From CAZUYC01 sp964624475 (GTDB taxonomy: Bacteria; Myxococcota_A; UBA9160; SMWR01), in the NCBI GenBank assembly GCA_964624475.1, contig CAZUYC010000015.1:1-64000 (forward strand): a stretch of DNA of 64,000 nt, given 5' to 3'. The notes under the pieces were generated by a model. That model had not been told where the DNA came from, did no database searches, and worked only from the letters and a program-made list of their open reading frames with translations. Every line of letters begins with the position of its first letter. Position 1 is the stretch's first letter. Shown here in pieces: positions 52,666 through 62,077 of this stretch. The translations under genes were made by a program, and so were the position numbers.

Positions 52666-53031
52666 GACTCGACTCCGCTTCGCCTCCGCCGGGCTCGTTG
52701 AAGGCGCGCCCAACGGGGCAGAGCTTAGACCTCCGCCGTCCTCGGGTCACGCGAGGCGGGTGAGACGCGCCCCCCTGCCGTCCGGGGGGTCGTCGCGGCG
52801 GCCCGCTGTCTCTGCGAGGCGCGGCGAGCGTGCGCCCAGGAGGGATGGACTGCTGCCGTCCAGCAGATCTCCGCGGCGGCACGTAGCTCGCCTCGTGCGC
52901 GGGCCCCGTGAACGACCCGCGAATCGCGCGTTCCTGAACCACGATTCTTCGGAGCCGGACCCGGGCACCGCGGAGCTTCCCAAGAGTCGTTTGACTTGAC
53001 GAAAACACTACATAGCACTAATCTATCGGTG
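52666..53031. other. Non-coding segment upstream of the RAYT gene
   Basis: No convincing coding sequence on either strand. It contains a small hairpin at 52910-52933 (GAACG arms around CGCG-AAT-CGCG). Its final 50 bases are AT-rich and hold promoter-like boxes. The hairpin next to a RAYT could be a REP-type substrate, but one weak copy does not prove it. Confidence 0.4.
52991..53024 (+). promoter_or_regulatory. Candidate promoter of the RAYT gene
   Basis: Two overlapping -35-like boxes, TTGACT (52991-52996) and TTGACG (52996-53001), lie in the tract TTGACTTGACGAAAACACTA. The -10 region is less clear (TAATCT at 53019-53024). The AT-rich context stands out from the neighbours, and the ATG is at 53032. 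Confidence 0.4.
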
Positions 53032-53730
53032 ATGCGACGGGCGCCGAGGCAGCTCACCTTCCACGAGCACCGGATGCGCTCGGGTCGAGGTGGCCCGAGG
53101 CCCGGCGCGGGGCGCCCGCGCCTGTCGGCGAACCCGCCCGTCCACCACGTCCGGCGTCCGCCGGTCCCCCGCGACTGCCCTTCCCACGTCACGCTGCGGC
53201 TGCTCCGGGGCCTCCCCGCGCTCCGAAGCCGCCGCTTCTTGCGCGAGCTGCGCGCGAGCCTGCGGGAGGCCTGCGCGCGCCGCGGCTTCCGCGTGGTGCA
53301 CTACACCGTGCAGCGCAACCACCTCCACCTGTTCGTCGAGGCCGCGGGCAAAGAGGCCCTGGGTCGCGGCATGAAGGCGATCTCGGCCCGGGTCGCCCGC
53401 GCCGTGCAACGCGCCTTCGGCCTCAGAGGCCCGGTCCTTCACGGTCGCTACCACCTGCGCGTGCTGCGCACCCCGCGAGAGGTCCGGAACGCGCTGGCCT
53501 ACGTCCTGCTCAATGCGCGCAAACACTGGCGCGAGCGCCACGGCTCGCCGCCCCCGGAGCGTCTCGACGAGGCGTCCTCGGGCCGCTGGTTCCAGGGCTG
53601 GCGTCGAGCGTTCGGCTCGCGCGAGTCTCCGCCCGAGCGCCCCGAGGTCGCACCGCCCCGGACATGGCTCCTCGCGGCCGGCTGGCGCCGCCACGGCCTC
53701 ATCGATCCCGCGGAGGTTCCCGGCGGCTGA
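53032..53730 (+). CDS. REP-associated tyrosine transposase (RAYT, Y1 HUH)
   Basis: 232 residues. The HUH site is H97-L-H99 in VQRNHLHLFVEA, followed by the catalytic tyrosine Y157 in NALAYVLLNARKHW. GPVLHGRYHLRVLRTPREV between them is typical of RAYTs. The N-terminus is rich in arginine and proline, with RSGRGGPRPGAGRPRL, common in this group. RAYTs cut single-stranded REP hairpins and are usually domesticated, single-copy genes. The ATG at 53032 was chosen over an upstream ATG at 52996 that would overlap the promoter. The 88-nt hairpin at 22.9 kb is a possible substrate. The gene marks the start of a patch of element remnants. Confidence 0.88.
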   Translation: MRRAPRQLTFHEHRMRSGRGGPRPGAGRPRLSANPPVHHVRRPPVPRDCPSHVTLRLLRGLPALRSRRFLRELRASLREACARRGFRVVHYTVQRNHLHLFVEAAGKEALGRGMKAISARVARAVQRAFGLRGPVLHGRYHLRVLRTPREVRNALAYVLLNARKHWRERHGSPPPERLDEASSGRWFQGWRRAFGSRESPPERPEVAPPRTWLLAAGWRRHGLIDPAEVPGG

Positions 53731-53799
53731 CGGGAGCGGGTCGAGCGGAGCGGGAGTCGCGGGATTGGAAGCCCTCCGCCTACAGTGGCGAGCGCCTTC

Positions 53800-53983
53800 C
53801 TCGTCCCCGGCAACCCCGCCGCTACAAGGACAAGGTCCGCCGCAAGATCGCCGCCTATCACCGCTTCGTGCAGCTCGGCTGCCGGAATTTCTCGCGGATC
53901 CCGCCGCGCCGGGTGACGTGGTGAAATTCGTCGGCCGAATCCGAAGCCCAGACATCCTGCGCGCTTACGAGCGCGCTGCATGA
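53800..53983 (+). pseudogene. DDE-type transposase C-terminal remnant
   Basis: One frame reads RYKDKVRRKIAAYHRFVQLGC. A second frame continues with RLPEFLADPAAPGDVVKFVG, then RIRSPDILRAYERAA, to a stop at 53983. Both pieces resemble the C-terminal region of IS4-like transposases, where AYHRFVQLG precedes a LPEFLA segment by tens of residues, so there is an internal deletion plus a frameshift. No catalytic residues remain. The family name is from recall of the motif and is less certain than the fact of decay. Confidence 0.5.
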
Positions 53984-54201
53984 CGCTCAGCGCCGCTCAA
54001 CTCGCTACTCTCCATAATCGAACAGGACTAGCATTTTGCCACATATCATAGTGAAATCATCTCATGCGAGAGCCCGCTCTCAAATGCCCTCTTGCGCGCC
54101 GGACGGCGACAGCTATTTCAACCTGTTCGTTGTTCGAAGCCGCCGACCGCAGAGGCGGCTTCATCGAGCGCTGGCGAATGCCGAGCGAATAGAGGTCAAT
54201 C

Positions 54202-54717
54202 ATGGCGCAGGTCGGAACCTTGGCGTGGGCGCGCAAAACCGGCGGGCGGCTGCGCTTCCAGGATTGCGTGCGGTTGACCGGGCTTGCGGGCGCTGTGGTT
54301 TGGCTGCCGCGCCAACGCATCCTCATCGCCGGCGACACGGTTGTTTGGCCGATTCCGTATGAGTTCGACGTCTATCCCGCGGACAATATCGCTACGCTTG
54401 AGCGCCTGCGCGCTTACAATTACCGTGCGCTCGTTCCAGGCCATGGCGAAGTGCAACGCGACAAGGCTTATTTGGATCTGCTGATCGCGTTCATGCGCGA
54501 AGTGCGTACGCAAATGGTGCCGCTGATCCAGCAGGGACTGACGGTCGAGGAAGCGACAGCACGCCTTACGCTTGATTCCAATGCACAGGCTTTCGCCGGC
54601 GAAGATCCCTGGCTGCGCTATTGGTTCCGCGAATATGCAATTGGCCCCTTCGCCGAGAGCGCCTACCGCGAAGCCAAGGGCGAACCGCTCGGGCCCGCGC
54701 CACCCGCCGCCTCATAA
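54202..54717 (+). pseudogene. C-terminal half of a metallo-beta-lactamase-fold hydrolase
   Basis: 171 codons. From about residue 31 the sequence is a good MBL-fold tail: VVWLPRQRILIAGDTVVWPI with the metal aspartate, then NIATLERLRAYNYRALVPGH, GEVQRDKAYLDLLIAFM with the GHG histidine. The HxHxDH motif of the N-terminal half is missing and the first 30 codons do not fit, so it is truncated. The stretch has lower GC and different codon use (TAT, AAT, GCA, CGC, TTT) than the flanks, so it was probably acquired from another genome. Unlikely to be active. Confidence 0.65.
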
Positions 54718-54812
54718 GGGGCAACGTATCTGTTTAGCGGGTCTCCTGCCGTGACGCCGTAGCGGCTGTCGGACGCCGACCGCTTCCACTCGATTCCAAC
54801 CCCGCCATCTCG

Positions 54813-55082
54813 GTGGTCCGGCGCTTTCTGCGCTGCGGGCAGCCGGGCTGCGCCTGCCAGAAGCCCGGCGCCCAGGGCCACCGCCCCTACCACTACCTGG
54901 TCGTCACCCAGGCCCCGGGGAAGACCGCGTCGGTCCTGCTCGCCCCGGGCCAGGTCGCGCGCGTGCGCCGCTGGACGCGAGACTTCAAACGACTCAAGCA
55001 GCTGCTCGAGCGCATCTCCCGGCTCAACACCCGGCTGATCCGGCTCGAGCGCGAGGCGCAGCGGCGCCAGGGCCGGCGGTGA
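54813..55082 (+). CDS. DUF6788-like zinc-finger protein, N-terminally short
   Basis: 89 residues from a GTG. The RRFLRCGQPGCACQKPGAQG segment with CxxxxCxC is followed by a beta hairpin (HYLVVTQAPGKTASVLLAPG) and a helical end (RVRRWTRDFKRLKQLLERIS). This matches small proteins found beside transposase genes. Usual members have about 35 more N-terminal residues, so this copy may be trimmed. It overlaps the next frame as GTGA. Confidence 0.6.
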   Translation: MVRRFLRCGQPGCACQKPGAQGHRPYHYLVVTQAPGKTASVLLAPGQVARVRRWTRDFKRLKQLLERISRLNTRLIRLEREAQRRQGRR

Positions 55083-55291
55083 CGGCGGAGCGCCCGCGCT
55101 GCGCGGAATGCTCCCGGCTGCGGCGCGAAAACCGTCGGCTCCAGCAGCAGGCCGAGCGGCTCGCTCAAGTGTTGCCGATCGCGTCGAAGCGCCGAAAAAT
55201 GAACACCGGGCCGGCGAGCTCGGATAGCCTCCGCTCCGGACTCGTCAAGGCGCTGCGCGCCTCCTCCGCTTCGCTCTGGCCCTTCGGGTGA
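55079..55291 (+). other. Coiled-coil fragment, likely transposase N-terminus
   Basis: 70 codons starting at a GTG that overlaps the DUF6788-like stop. The first 30 residues (RCAECSRLRRENRRLQQQAE) form a coiled coil with a CxxC, as at the start of element-encoded proteins. From about residue 35 the sequence becomes unlike protein and ends at a stop near the GC-rich stretch at 55.25 kb. It is probably the cut-off start of the element's main gene. Confidence 0.45.
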
Positions 55292-55653
55292 CGAGTCCTC
55301 CGCTCCGGCTGGAGGTGAGTATCGCCGGAAGGGAGGCCCCTTCCGGCGCCGCAGCACAGAGCCGAAGGCGGCCATGAAGCAGCGATACGTTTGCGGTCGA
55401 ACTCGCGCGAGGCCGTTCCGTTCCCACATCTCCCGTAGAGCGGGAACGGGAATCTGGAAGCTGGAGCGCAACTCACCAGTCCAACACGGCGAGCTCGGAG
55501 TTGTCAACTATGATCCGTACACCCCATCCCCGGGCGATCGGGCTCGCCCGCTCGGTCGACCCCCGCGGCCCCTGACCCGCGAGTCCCACCGCTGAGCTTC
55601 CTCCCCAGCGCTAGACTCGCGTCGCCGGCACGCTTCGAGCGGCGGAGGGAGAG
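55292..55653. other. No recognisable gene
   Basis: Neither strand shows a convincing gene. The segment holds short GC-rich inverted stretches and scrambled sequence of the same kind as the flanking element remnants. Confidence 0.4.
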
Positions 55654-55839
55654 CGCGTCTTCAACGATGACGAGAAGGCCCTGCGTGTGAGCGCAGCGAT
55701 CGAGCAGTCGATCGTACGCCTGCGGCTCGAGAGCCAGGGCGAGTTCGTCGCCCTGATCAACGCGATCGAGATGCAGCTCGAATCCTGCCAGCCCGTCGAG
55801 AAGGTCATGCGGCTCCTGGCCGACGCCTTGCTCGCCTAG
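55654..55839 (+). other. Short helical open frame, remnant or small protein
   Basis: An open frame reads RVFNDDEKALRVSAAIEQS, then IVRLRLESQGEFVALINAI, and ends at a TAG at 55837-55839. It is helical and reads like real protein. A GTG at 55687 could start a 50-residue version. No family recognised. The region just upstream is not protein-like, so it is probably the end of a broken gene. Confidence 0.4.
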
Positions 55840-56113
55840 GCCGAGGCCCGGGGCCTCGATGCGAAGCGACTCCGTCTCGCCCAGCGCCTCGACACCCTCG
55901 TCCACCGAATCCGCACACGCTCTTCTCTTTCACACGCTTCGGCAGTCGATCCACCACAAGGTGGCTTGCGAGCAACATTGAGAGGCTCATGTCTTTGCCA
56001 AACCCCTCCGCACAACAGATAGGAAAGTCGATGGCTGAGCGCCGTTAGGTTGTAGCGATCATCCTTCGAAAGGGTCACGTCGGCGCAGGTCAGGCGGCCG
56101 GGGCTCTTGTTGC

Positions 56114-56297
56114 ACACCACCAGGGTGTGCCCCTGCTCGTCGCGCTCGTCCATGTGGGCGGCCCGGTACGGGGCCACCTCGACCGCCAGGGCCTTCACCA
56201 GCATCCGACGAGCCCCTCGCGAGCGAGCTCGTCCAGCGTGAACCCCTCGTAGCCCTCTTCCCTCGATTCCTTCCTCTCGATTGCCTTCAGCACTGGG
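56114..56297 (-). pseudogene. N-terminal scrap of a mutator/IS256-like transposase
   Basis: One minus frame reads LKAIERKESREEGYEGFTLD, then ELAREG. The next frame continues MLVKALAVEVAPYRAAHMDE, then RDEQGHTLVVCN. Together they resemble the start of IS256-type transposases, where LAREG-x-ML-x-x-AL-x-x-EV and DERDEQGHxLVVRNG are conserved. One frameshift separates them, and nothing downstream continues the enzyme. The remaining 100 bp to about 56012 (VTLSKDDRYNLTALSHRL) was not recognised. Confidence 0.55.
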
Positions 56298-56603
56298 TGG
56301 CGTCTCCTTCTCCTCGGCCTCCGCCGGAGTCTCGTTTGGTCACGCGGAAGGCTGCGCCGCCACACCGATTCGAGCACGACACTTCTGGGTATCTCTCCAG
56401 CTCTCCCTGACCTGGCGATGCTGGCCTACCGTGCGATGATCCTGGCCGCTGTGCTCGTCATCGCGTCGGTGGGAAGACTCCGCTCTTCGGGCCTCGAGGA
56501 CGCCTGCCAGGTGTTCCTCGGGGTTGGGCAAGCGGCGTTTCCGGGCGAGATGGCCGAGCAGCCCGCGGCGCTCCACGCCGACGTGCCCACCGGCGAGTTC
56601 TGA

Positions 56604-58061
<1,458 letters not shown>

Positions 58062-58080
58062 CCTCGTTCGCGGGTGCGAA

Positions 58081-59688
58081 GTGAGTCAGGCGCAGGGCAG
58101 GAGCTACGACGCGATCGTGATCGGCGGCGGCCACAACGGCCTCACCGCGGCCGCCTACCTCGCCCGCGCGGGACAGAGGACGCTCGTCCTCGAGCGTCGC
58201 GAGATCGTCGGCGGCTGCTGCGTCACCGAGGAGATCGCCCCCGGCTGCCGCGCCTCGACGACTTCCTACATCGCCAGCATGCTCCGGCCCGAGGTGATCC
58301 GCGACCTCGACCTCGGCTCGCACGGCCTTCGCATGCTCCCCTGCGAGCCGGGGCTCCAGGTGGTGCTGCCCGGCGGCATCGCGATTCCGTGGTGGACCGA
58401 CAATGCGCGGACCGTGACCGAGATCGAGCGCTTCTCGAAGCGGGACGCCGCCACCTTCCTGCGGGTCGACGCGCAGCTGAAGAAGCTCGCGCGCTACCTC
58501 CAGCCGTTCTTCCTGGAGCCGCCCCCCGACGTCGGCGCGCGCGGCCTCGGGGGGCTCCTGGAGCTGCTGCGGGTCGGCAAGCGCTTCCGTCGCATCAGCG
58601 GGGACGAGATCGCCCAGATGGTCTCGTTCATGACCGGAAGCCTCGGGGACTTCCTCGACCGCCACTACGAGTCGGAGCAGGTCAAGACGCTGATCCTGGC
58701 CAACAACGTCTACGGGAAGCACGGCGGCCCCTACCAGAACGGCAGCGCGCTCGGCCTCCTCTTCCACCTCCTCTCGGGCGGCGAGCACGGCCTGCAGGGA
58801 TTCTTCGGGCACGTGATCGGGGGCATGGGCTCGATCACCCGGGCGATGGCCGCCGCCGGCCAGAAGCTCGGCGTCGAGATCGCCACGTCGTCGCCGGTCG
58901 AGCGGATCCTGGTGCGCGACGGCCAGACCCGGGGCGTCGCGCTGGAGGACGGCACGGAGATCGCCGCGGACCGGGTCCTGTCGAACGCCGACCCGAAGCG
59001 GACCTTCCTCGGCCTGCTCGACGCGTCCGAGCTTCCGGAGGATTTCAGGAGCGCGATCGACGGGATCAAGATGGCGGGGCCGTGCGCCAAGGTGAACCTG
59101 GTCCTCGGCCAGGAGCCCCGGGTCCTGGGCATGCCGGACGACGCCGACCCGGGGCGCCGGTCGCTCTTCACGCTGGTGCCGTCGCTGGAGTTCGCGGAGC
59201 GCTGCTACGACACCGCCAAGCTCGGAGAGATCCCGGAGGAGCTGTGGGTCGACTGCGTGGTAGCCTCGAACGTCGACGACAGCCTGGCGCCCCGGGGCAA
59301 GCACGTCATGACCTGCTTCGTGCAGTACGTCCCGTACCGCCTCGCGCGGGGCGGCTGGGACGAGAGCCGCGAGTCGCTCGGCGACCGCGTCGTGGAGACG
59401 ATCGCCCGGTATGCCCCGAACGTCGCGAGCTCGATCGAAGCCCGGCAGGTGCTGACGCCCCTCGATCTGGAGCGCACCTACGGCCTGACCGAGGGCAACA
59501 TCTTCCACGGCGACCTGGTGCTGGAGCAGCTCTTCTTCATGCGTCCTGTTCCCGGCTGGGCCCGCTACCGCACGCCCGTGCGCGGGCTCTATCTATGCGG
59601 CGCGGGCGCGCATCCGGGGGGTGGCGTGACCGGGGCGCCGGGCTACAACGCCGCCCACCAGGTCCTCAGGGATCTCGGGCGCGGATGA
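58081..59688 (+). CDS. FAD oxidoreductase 1, CrtI/PYROXD2-like
   Basis: 535 residues. The dinucleotide fold is IVIGGGHNGLTAAAYLARAG (residues about 12-31), with ERREIVGGCCVTEE following. The FAD C-terminal motif is LYLCGAGAHPGGGVTGAPGY. Between them are YGLTEGNIFHGDLVLEQLFF and MRPVPGWARYRTP, which are shared with the third gene below and define the PYROXD2-like group of the phytoene-desaturase/amine-oxidase family. The substrate is unknown; carotenoids are unlikely because no crt genes are present. The GTG start at 58081 follows the transporter by 19 bp. Confidence 0.88.
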   Translation: MSQAQGRSYDAIVIGGGHNGLTAAAYLARAGQRTLVLERREIVGGCCVTEEIAPGCRASTTSYIASMLRPEVIRDLDLGSHGLRMLPCEPGLQVVLPGGIAIPWWTDNARTVTEIERFSKRDAATFLRVDAQLKKLARYLQPFFLEPPPDVGARGLGGLLELLRVGKRFRRISGDEIAQMVSFMTGSLGDFLDRHYESEQVKTLILANNVYGKHGGPYQNGSALGLLFHLLSGGEHGLQGFFGHVIGGMGSITRAMAAAGQKLGVEIATSSPVERILVRDGQTRGVALEDGTEIAADRVLSNADPKRTFLGLLDASELPEDFRSAIDGIKMAGPCAKVNLVLGQEPRVLGMPDDADPGRRSLFTLVPSLEFAERCYDTAKLGEIPEELWVDCVVASNVDDSLAPRGKHVMTCFVQYVPYRLARGGWDESRESLGDRVVETIARYAPNVASSIEARQVLTPLDLERTYGLTEGNIFHGDLVLEQLFFMRPVPGWARYRTPVRGLYLCGAGAHPGGGVTGAPGYNAAHQVLRDLGRG

Positions 59689-59704
59689 GATCCAGGGCGT
59701 TCCC

Positions 59705-60880
59705 ATGCGGGCCGGGGCCAGGACGGCGGATTTCATCGTCATCGGCGCGGGCGTCGTCGGCGCCTCCATCGCCTTCCATCTCGTGAAGCGCAAGGCGGGT
59801 CGCGTGCTCGTGCTCGACAAGGGCCTGGCGGCGCAGGGGAGCAGCAGCCGCTCGTCGGCGCTCGTGCGCATGCACTACACCCTGCCGCAGGAGGTGCAGC
59901 TGGCGCGGAAGAGCCTGGAGATCTTCACGAGCTGGGAGGACTACGTCGGCCGCCCCGGCTCCTTCAAGAAGCTCGGCTTCATCCGCCTCGTCCCCGAGAG
60001 CGAGACCCTGAGCCTGAAGAAGAACGTGGAGATGCAGCGCGAGCTCGGCGTCAACACGCGCCTGATCTCGGCGCAGGAGGTGAAGGAGATCGAGCCGGAT
60101 TGGAGGGTCGACGACATCGAGGCCGCCGCCTACGAGCCGGACTCGGGCTACGGAGACGGCGCGGTCACCGCCAACGATTTCCTCGAGCGCGCCCGGGAGA
60201 TGGGAGCGGAGTTCCGCCCGCGCACACGGGTCACCGCGTTCGCGGTCGAGGGGGACCGGGTTCGCGGCGTCGTCACGGACCAGGGGAAGCTCGAGGCGCC
60301 GGTCGTGATCTCGGCCGCCGGCCCCTGGTCGATCCCGCTCTTCCGCGGCGTCGACTTCGAGCTGCCGATCGAGCCCGAGTACCACCGCGTGGCGATCCTC
60401 GAGAACCCGCCCGGGATGCGGGGGGGCGGCTGCGCCCTGATCGACTCGATCGCCTCGATGTACCTGCGCTCCGAGGGGCCCGGCATGACCCTGGTCGGCG
60501 AGTTCGTCGGCCCGCGCGACGTCGATCCGGACGACTTCCCGCAGTCGGTCTCCACCGAGGAGATGGCCGAGATCGCCCTGCTGGGCGCGTGGCGCATCCC
60601 GGCGCTGGACCACTGCGGGCTCGTCCGAGGGGTGACGGGCCTCTACGACATGACGCCCGACCAGCGACCGCTCCTCGGACCGACGCCCGGCGTGGAGGGG
60701 TTGCACCTGGCTGCTGGCTTCTCGGGGATGGGCTACAAGATCTCGCCCGCGGTGGGGCTCACGATCGCGGAGCTGCTGCTCGACGGGAGGAGCCGGACGG
60801 TGGACCTGTCGATCTTCGACCCCGGGCGCTTCGCCGCGGGGCGGCCGATCCGCGCCCCGCACGAATACTCGGACGAGTAG
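59705..60880 (+). CDS. DAO-family FAD oxidoreductase (sarcosine oxidase beta-like)
   Basis: 391 residues. The FAD fold is FIVIGAGVVGASIAFHLVKR, followed by SSSRSSALVRMHYTLP, where the S/RMHY segment sits like that of sarcosine/dimethylglycine oxidases. The C-terminal GLYDMTPDQRPLLGPTPGVE, then GLHLAAGFSGMGYKISPAVG, is the DAO signature. Enzymes of this type oxidise N-methyl or secondary amines such as sarcosine. It starts 16 bp after the first oxidoreductase and six bases before the GcvT-like gene, so a demethylation role fits. Confidence 0.88.
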   Translation: MRAGARTADFIVIGAGVVGASIAFHLVKRKAGRVLVLDKGLAAQGSSSRSSALVRMHYTLPQEVQLARKSLEIFTSWEDYVGRPGSFKKLGFIRLVPESETLSLKKNVEMQRELGVNTRLISAQEVKEIEPDWRVDDIEAAAYEPDSGYGDGAVTANDFLERAREMGAEFRPRTRVTAFAVEGDRVRGVVTDQGKLEAPVVISAAGPWSIPLFRGVDFELPIEPEYHRVAILENPPGMRGGGCALIDSIASMYLRSEGPGMTLVGEFVGPRDVDPDDFPQSVSTEEMAEIALLGAWRIPALDHCGLVRGVTGLYDMTPDQRPLLGPTPGVEGLHLAAGFSGMGYKISPAVGLTIAELLLDGRSRTVDLSIFDPGRFAAGRPIRAPHEYSDE

Positions 60881-60886
60881 CTCGCC

Positions 60887-62077
60887 ATGCCGCTCGAATC
60901 CCCGTTCCACGCGCGCATCGCTCCTCTGTGCACCAGCTACGCCTGGAAGCAGTGGGGCGGCTATTACGCCGTCAACCACTTCGGCGAGACGCATCTGCCC
61001 GAGTACTGGGCCTTCCGCGAGGCCTGCGCCGTCACCGACGTCACGCCGCTCCTCAAGTACGAGATCGAGGGCAAGGACGCCGCGCGGCTGCTCTCGCGCA
61101 TGCTGGTGCGCAGCGTAGAGGGCATCCAGGTGGGGCGCGTGGCCTACGCCTGCTGGTGCGACGAGAGCGGCAAGGTCATCGACGACGGCACGCTGAGCCG
61201 CCTCGGCGAGGAGCGCTTCTTCCTCACCGCCGCGGAGCCGACCCTCTCGTGGCTGGGCCGCCTTGCCCGCGGCCTGGAGGTCGAGATCGCGGACCGGAGC
61301 GAGGAGATCGCTGCACTCTCGCTCCAGGGCCCCACCTCGCGCGACGTCCTCCGGCGCTGCAGCGACGCCGACCTGGACGCGCTCAAGTTCTTTCGGACGG
61401 CGGAAGCCAGGCTCGACGGCATCGACCTGCGGATCAGCCGCACCGGCTACACCGGGGACCTCGGCTACGAGCTGTGGTGCGATGCGCCGGACGCGCCGAA
61501 GCTCTGGGACGCCCTGATCCGCGCCGGGCGCGCCCACGGCCTCGAGCCCGCGGGCATCGAGGCCCTCGACATGGTGCGCATCGAGGCGGGCTTCATCATG
61601 CTCGGCGTCGACTACTACTCCTCGCCGCGCGTCACCATCGACACGCGTCGCTCGACGCCCTACGAGATCGGGCTCGATTGGTGCGTCGAGCTCGACCGCG
61701 ATGCGTTCCTCGGGCAGGAGGCGCTGCGGGTAGAGGCCGCGCGCGGCGCGGCCTGGAAGATGGTCGGAGTCGAGGCCGACTGGCTCGAGATCGAGGAGCT
61801 CTACGCGGGCTACGACCTCCCCCCCGCGCTCGCGCCCGCCGCGTCCCGCGTGGCGCTGCCCTTGTACGCGGACGGCCGCTTCGTCGGTCAGGTGACGAGC
61901 AGCGTGTGGTCGCCGCTGCTCAAGCGCTACCTCGGCCTGGCGAGCGTCAAGGCCTCTCACGCGGGCCTCGGAACGAAGGTCGAGCTCGAGCACACCGCGC
62001 TCTACGAGCGGCGCACGGTCACGGCGAGGATCGTCGAGCGTCCCTTCTTCGATCCCGAGCGCAAGAGGACGCCCTGA
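60887..62077 (+). CDS. GcvT-like (aminomethyltransferase-family) protein
   Basis: 396 residues. The family fold shows DVTPLLKYEIEGKDAARLLS, RVAYACWCDESGKVIDDGTL, ALSLQGPTSRDVL, RTGYTGDLGYELWCD and EALDMVRIEAGFIMLGVDYY. The C-terminal domain has VTSSVWSPLLKRYLGLASV. Relatives use tetrahydrofolate to accept one-carbon units from glycine, dimethylglycine, sarcosine or DMSP. The sequence is not close enough to call any one. It sits between a DAO oxidase and a second CrtI-like oxidase and overlaps the next gene by one base (TGATG). Confidence 0.87.
   Translation: MPLESPFHARIAPLCTSYAWKQWGGYYAVNHFGETHLPEYWAFREACAVTDVTPLLKYEIEGKDAARLLSRMLVRSVEGIQVGRVAYACWCDESGKVIDDGTLSRLGEERFFLTAAEPTLSWLGRLARGLEVEIADRSEEIAALSLQGPTSRDVLRRCSDADLDALKFFRTAEARLDGIDLRISRTGYTGDLGYELWCDAPDAPKLWDALIRAGRAHGLEPAGIEALDMVRIEAGFIMLGVDYYSSPRVTIDTRRSTPYEIGLDWCVELDRDAFLGQEALRVEAARGAAWKMVGVEADWLEIEELYAGYDLPPALAPAASRVALPLYADGRFVGQVTSSVWSPLLKRYLGLASVKASHAGLGTKVELEHTALYERRTVTARIVERPFFDPERKRTP

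Noticed and set aside
56418..56603. 61-codon open frame directly before the peptide transporter
   Set aside because: No ribosome site or recognisable protein. The sequence is equally open on the other strand and lies next to element remnants.
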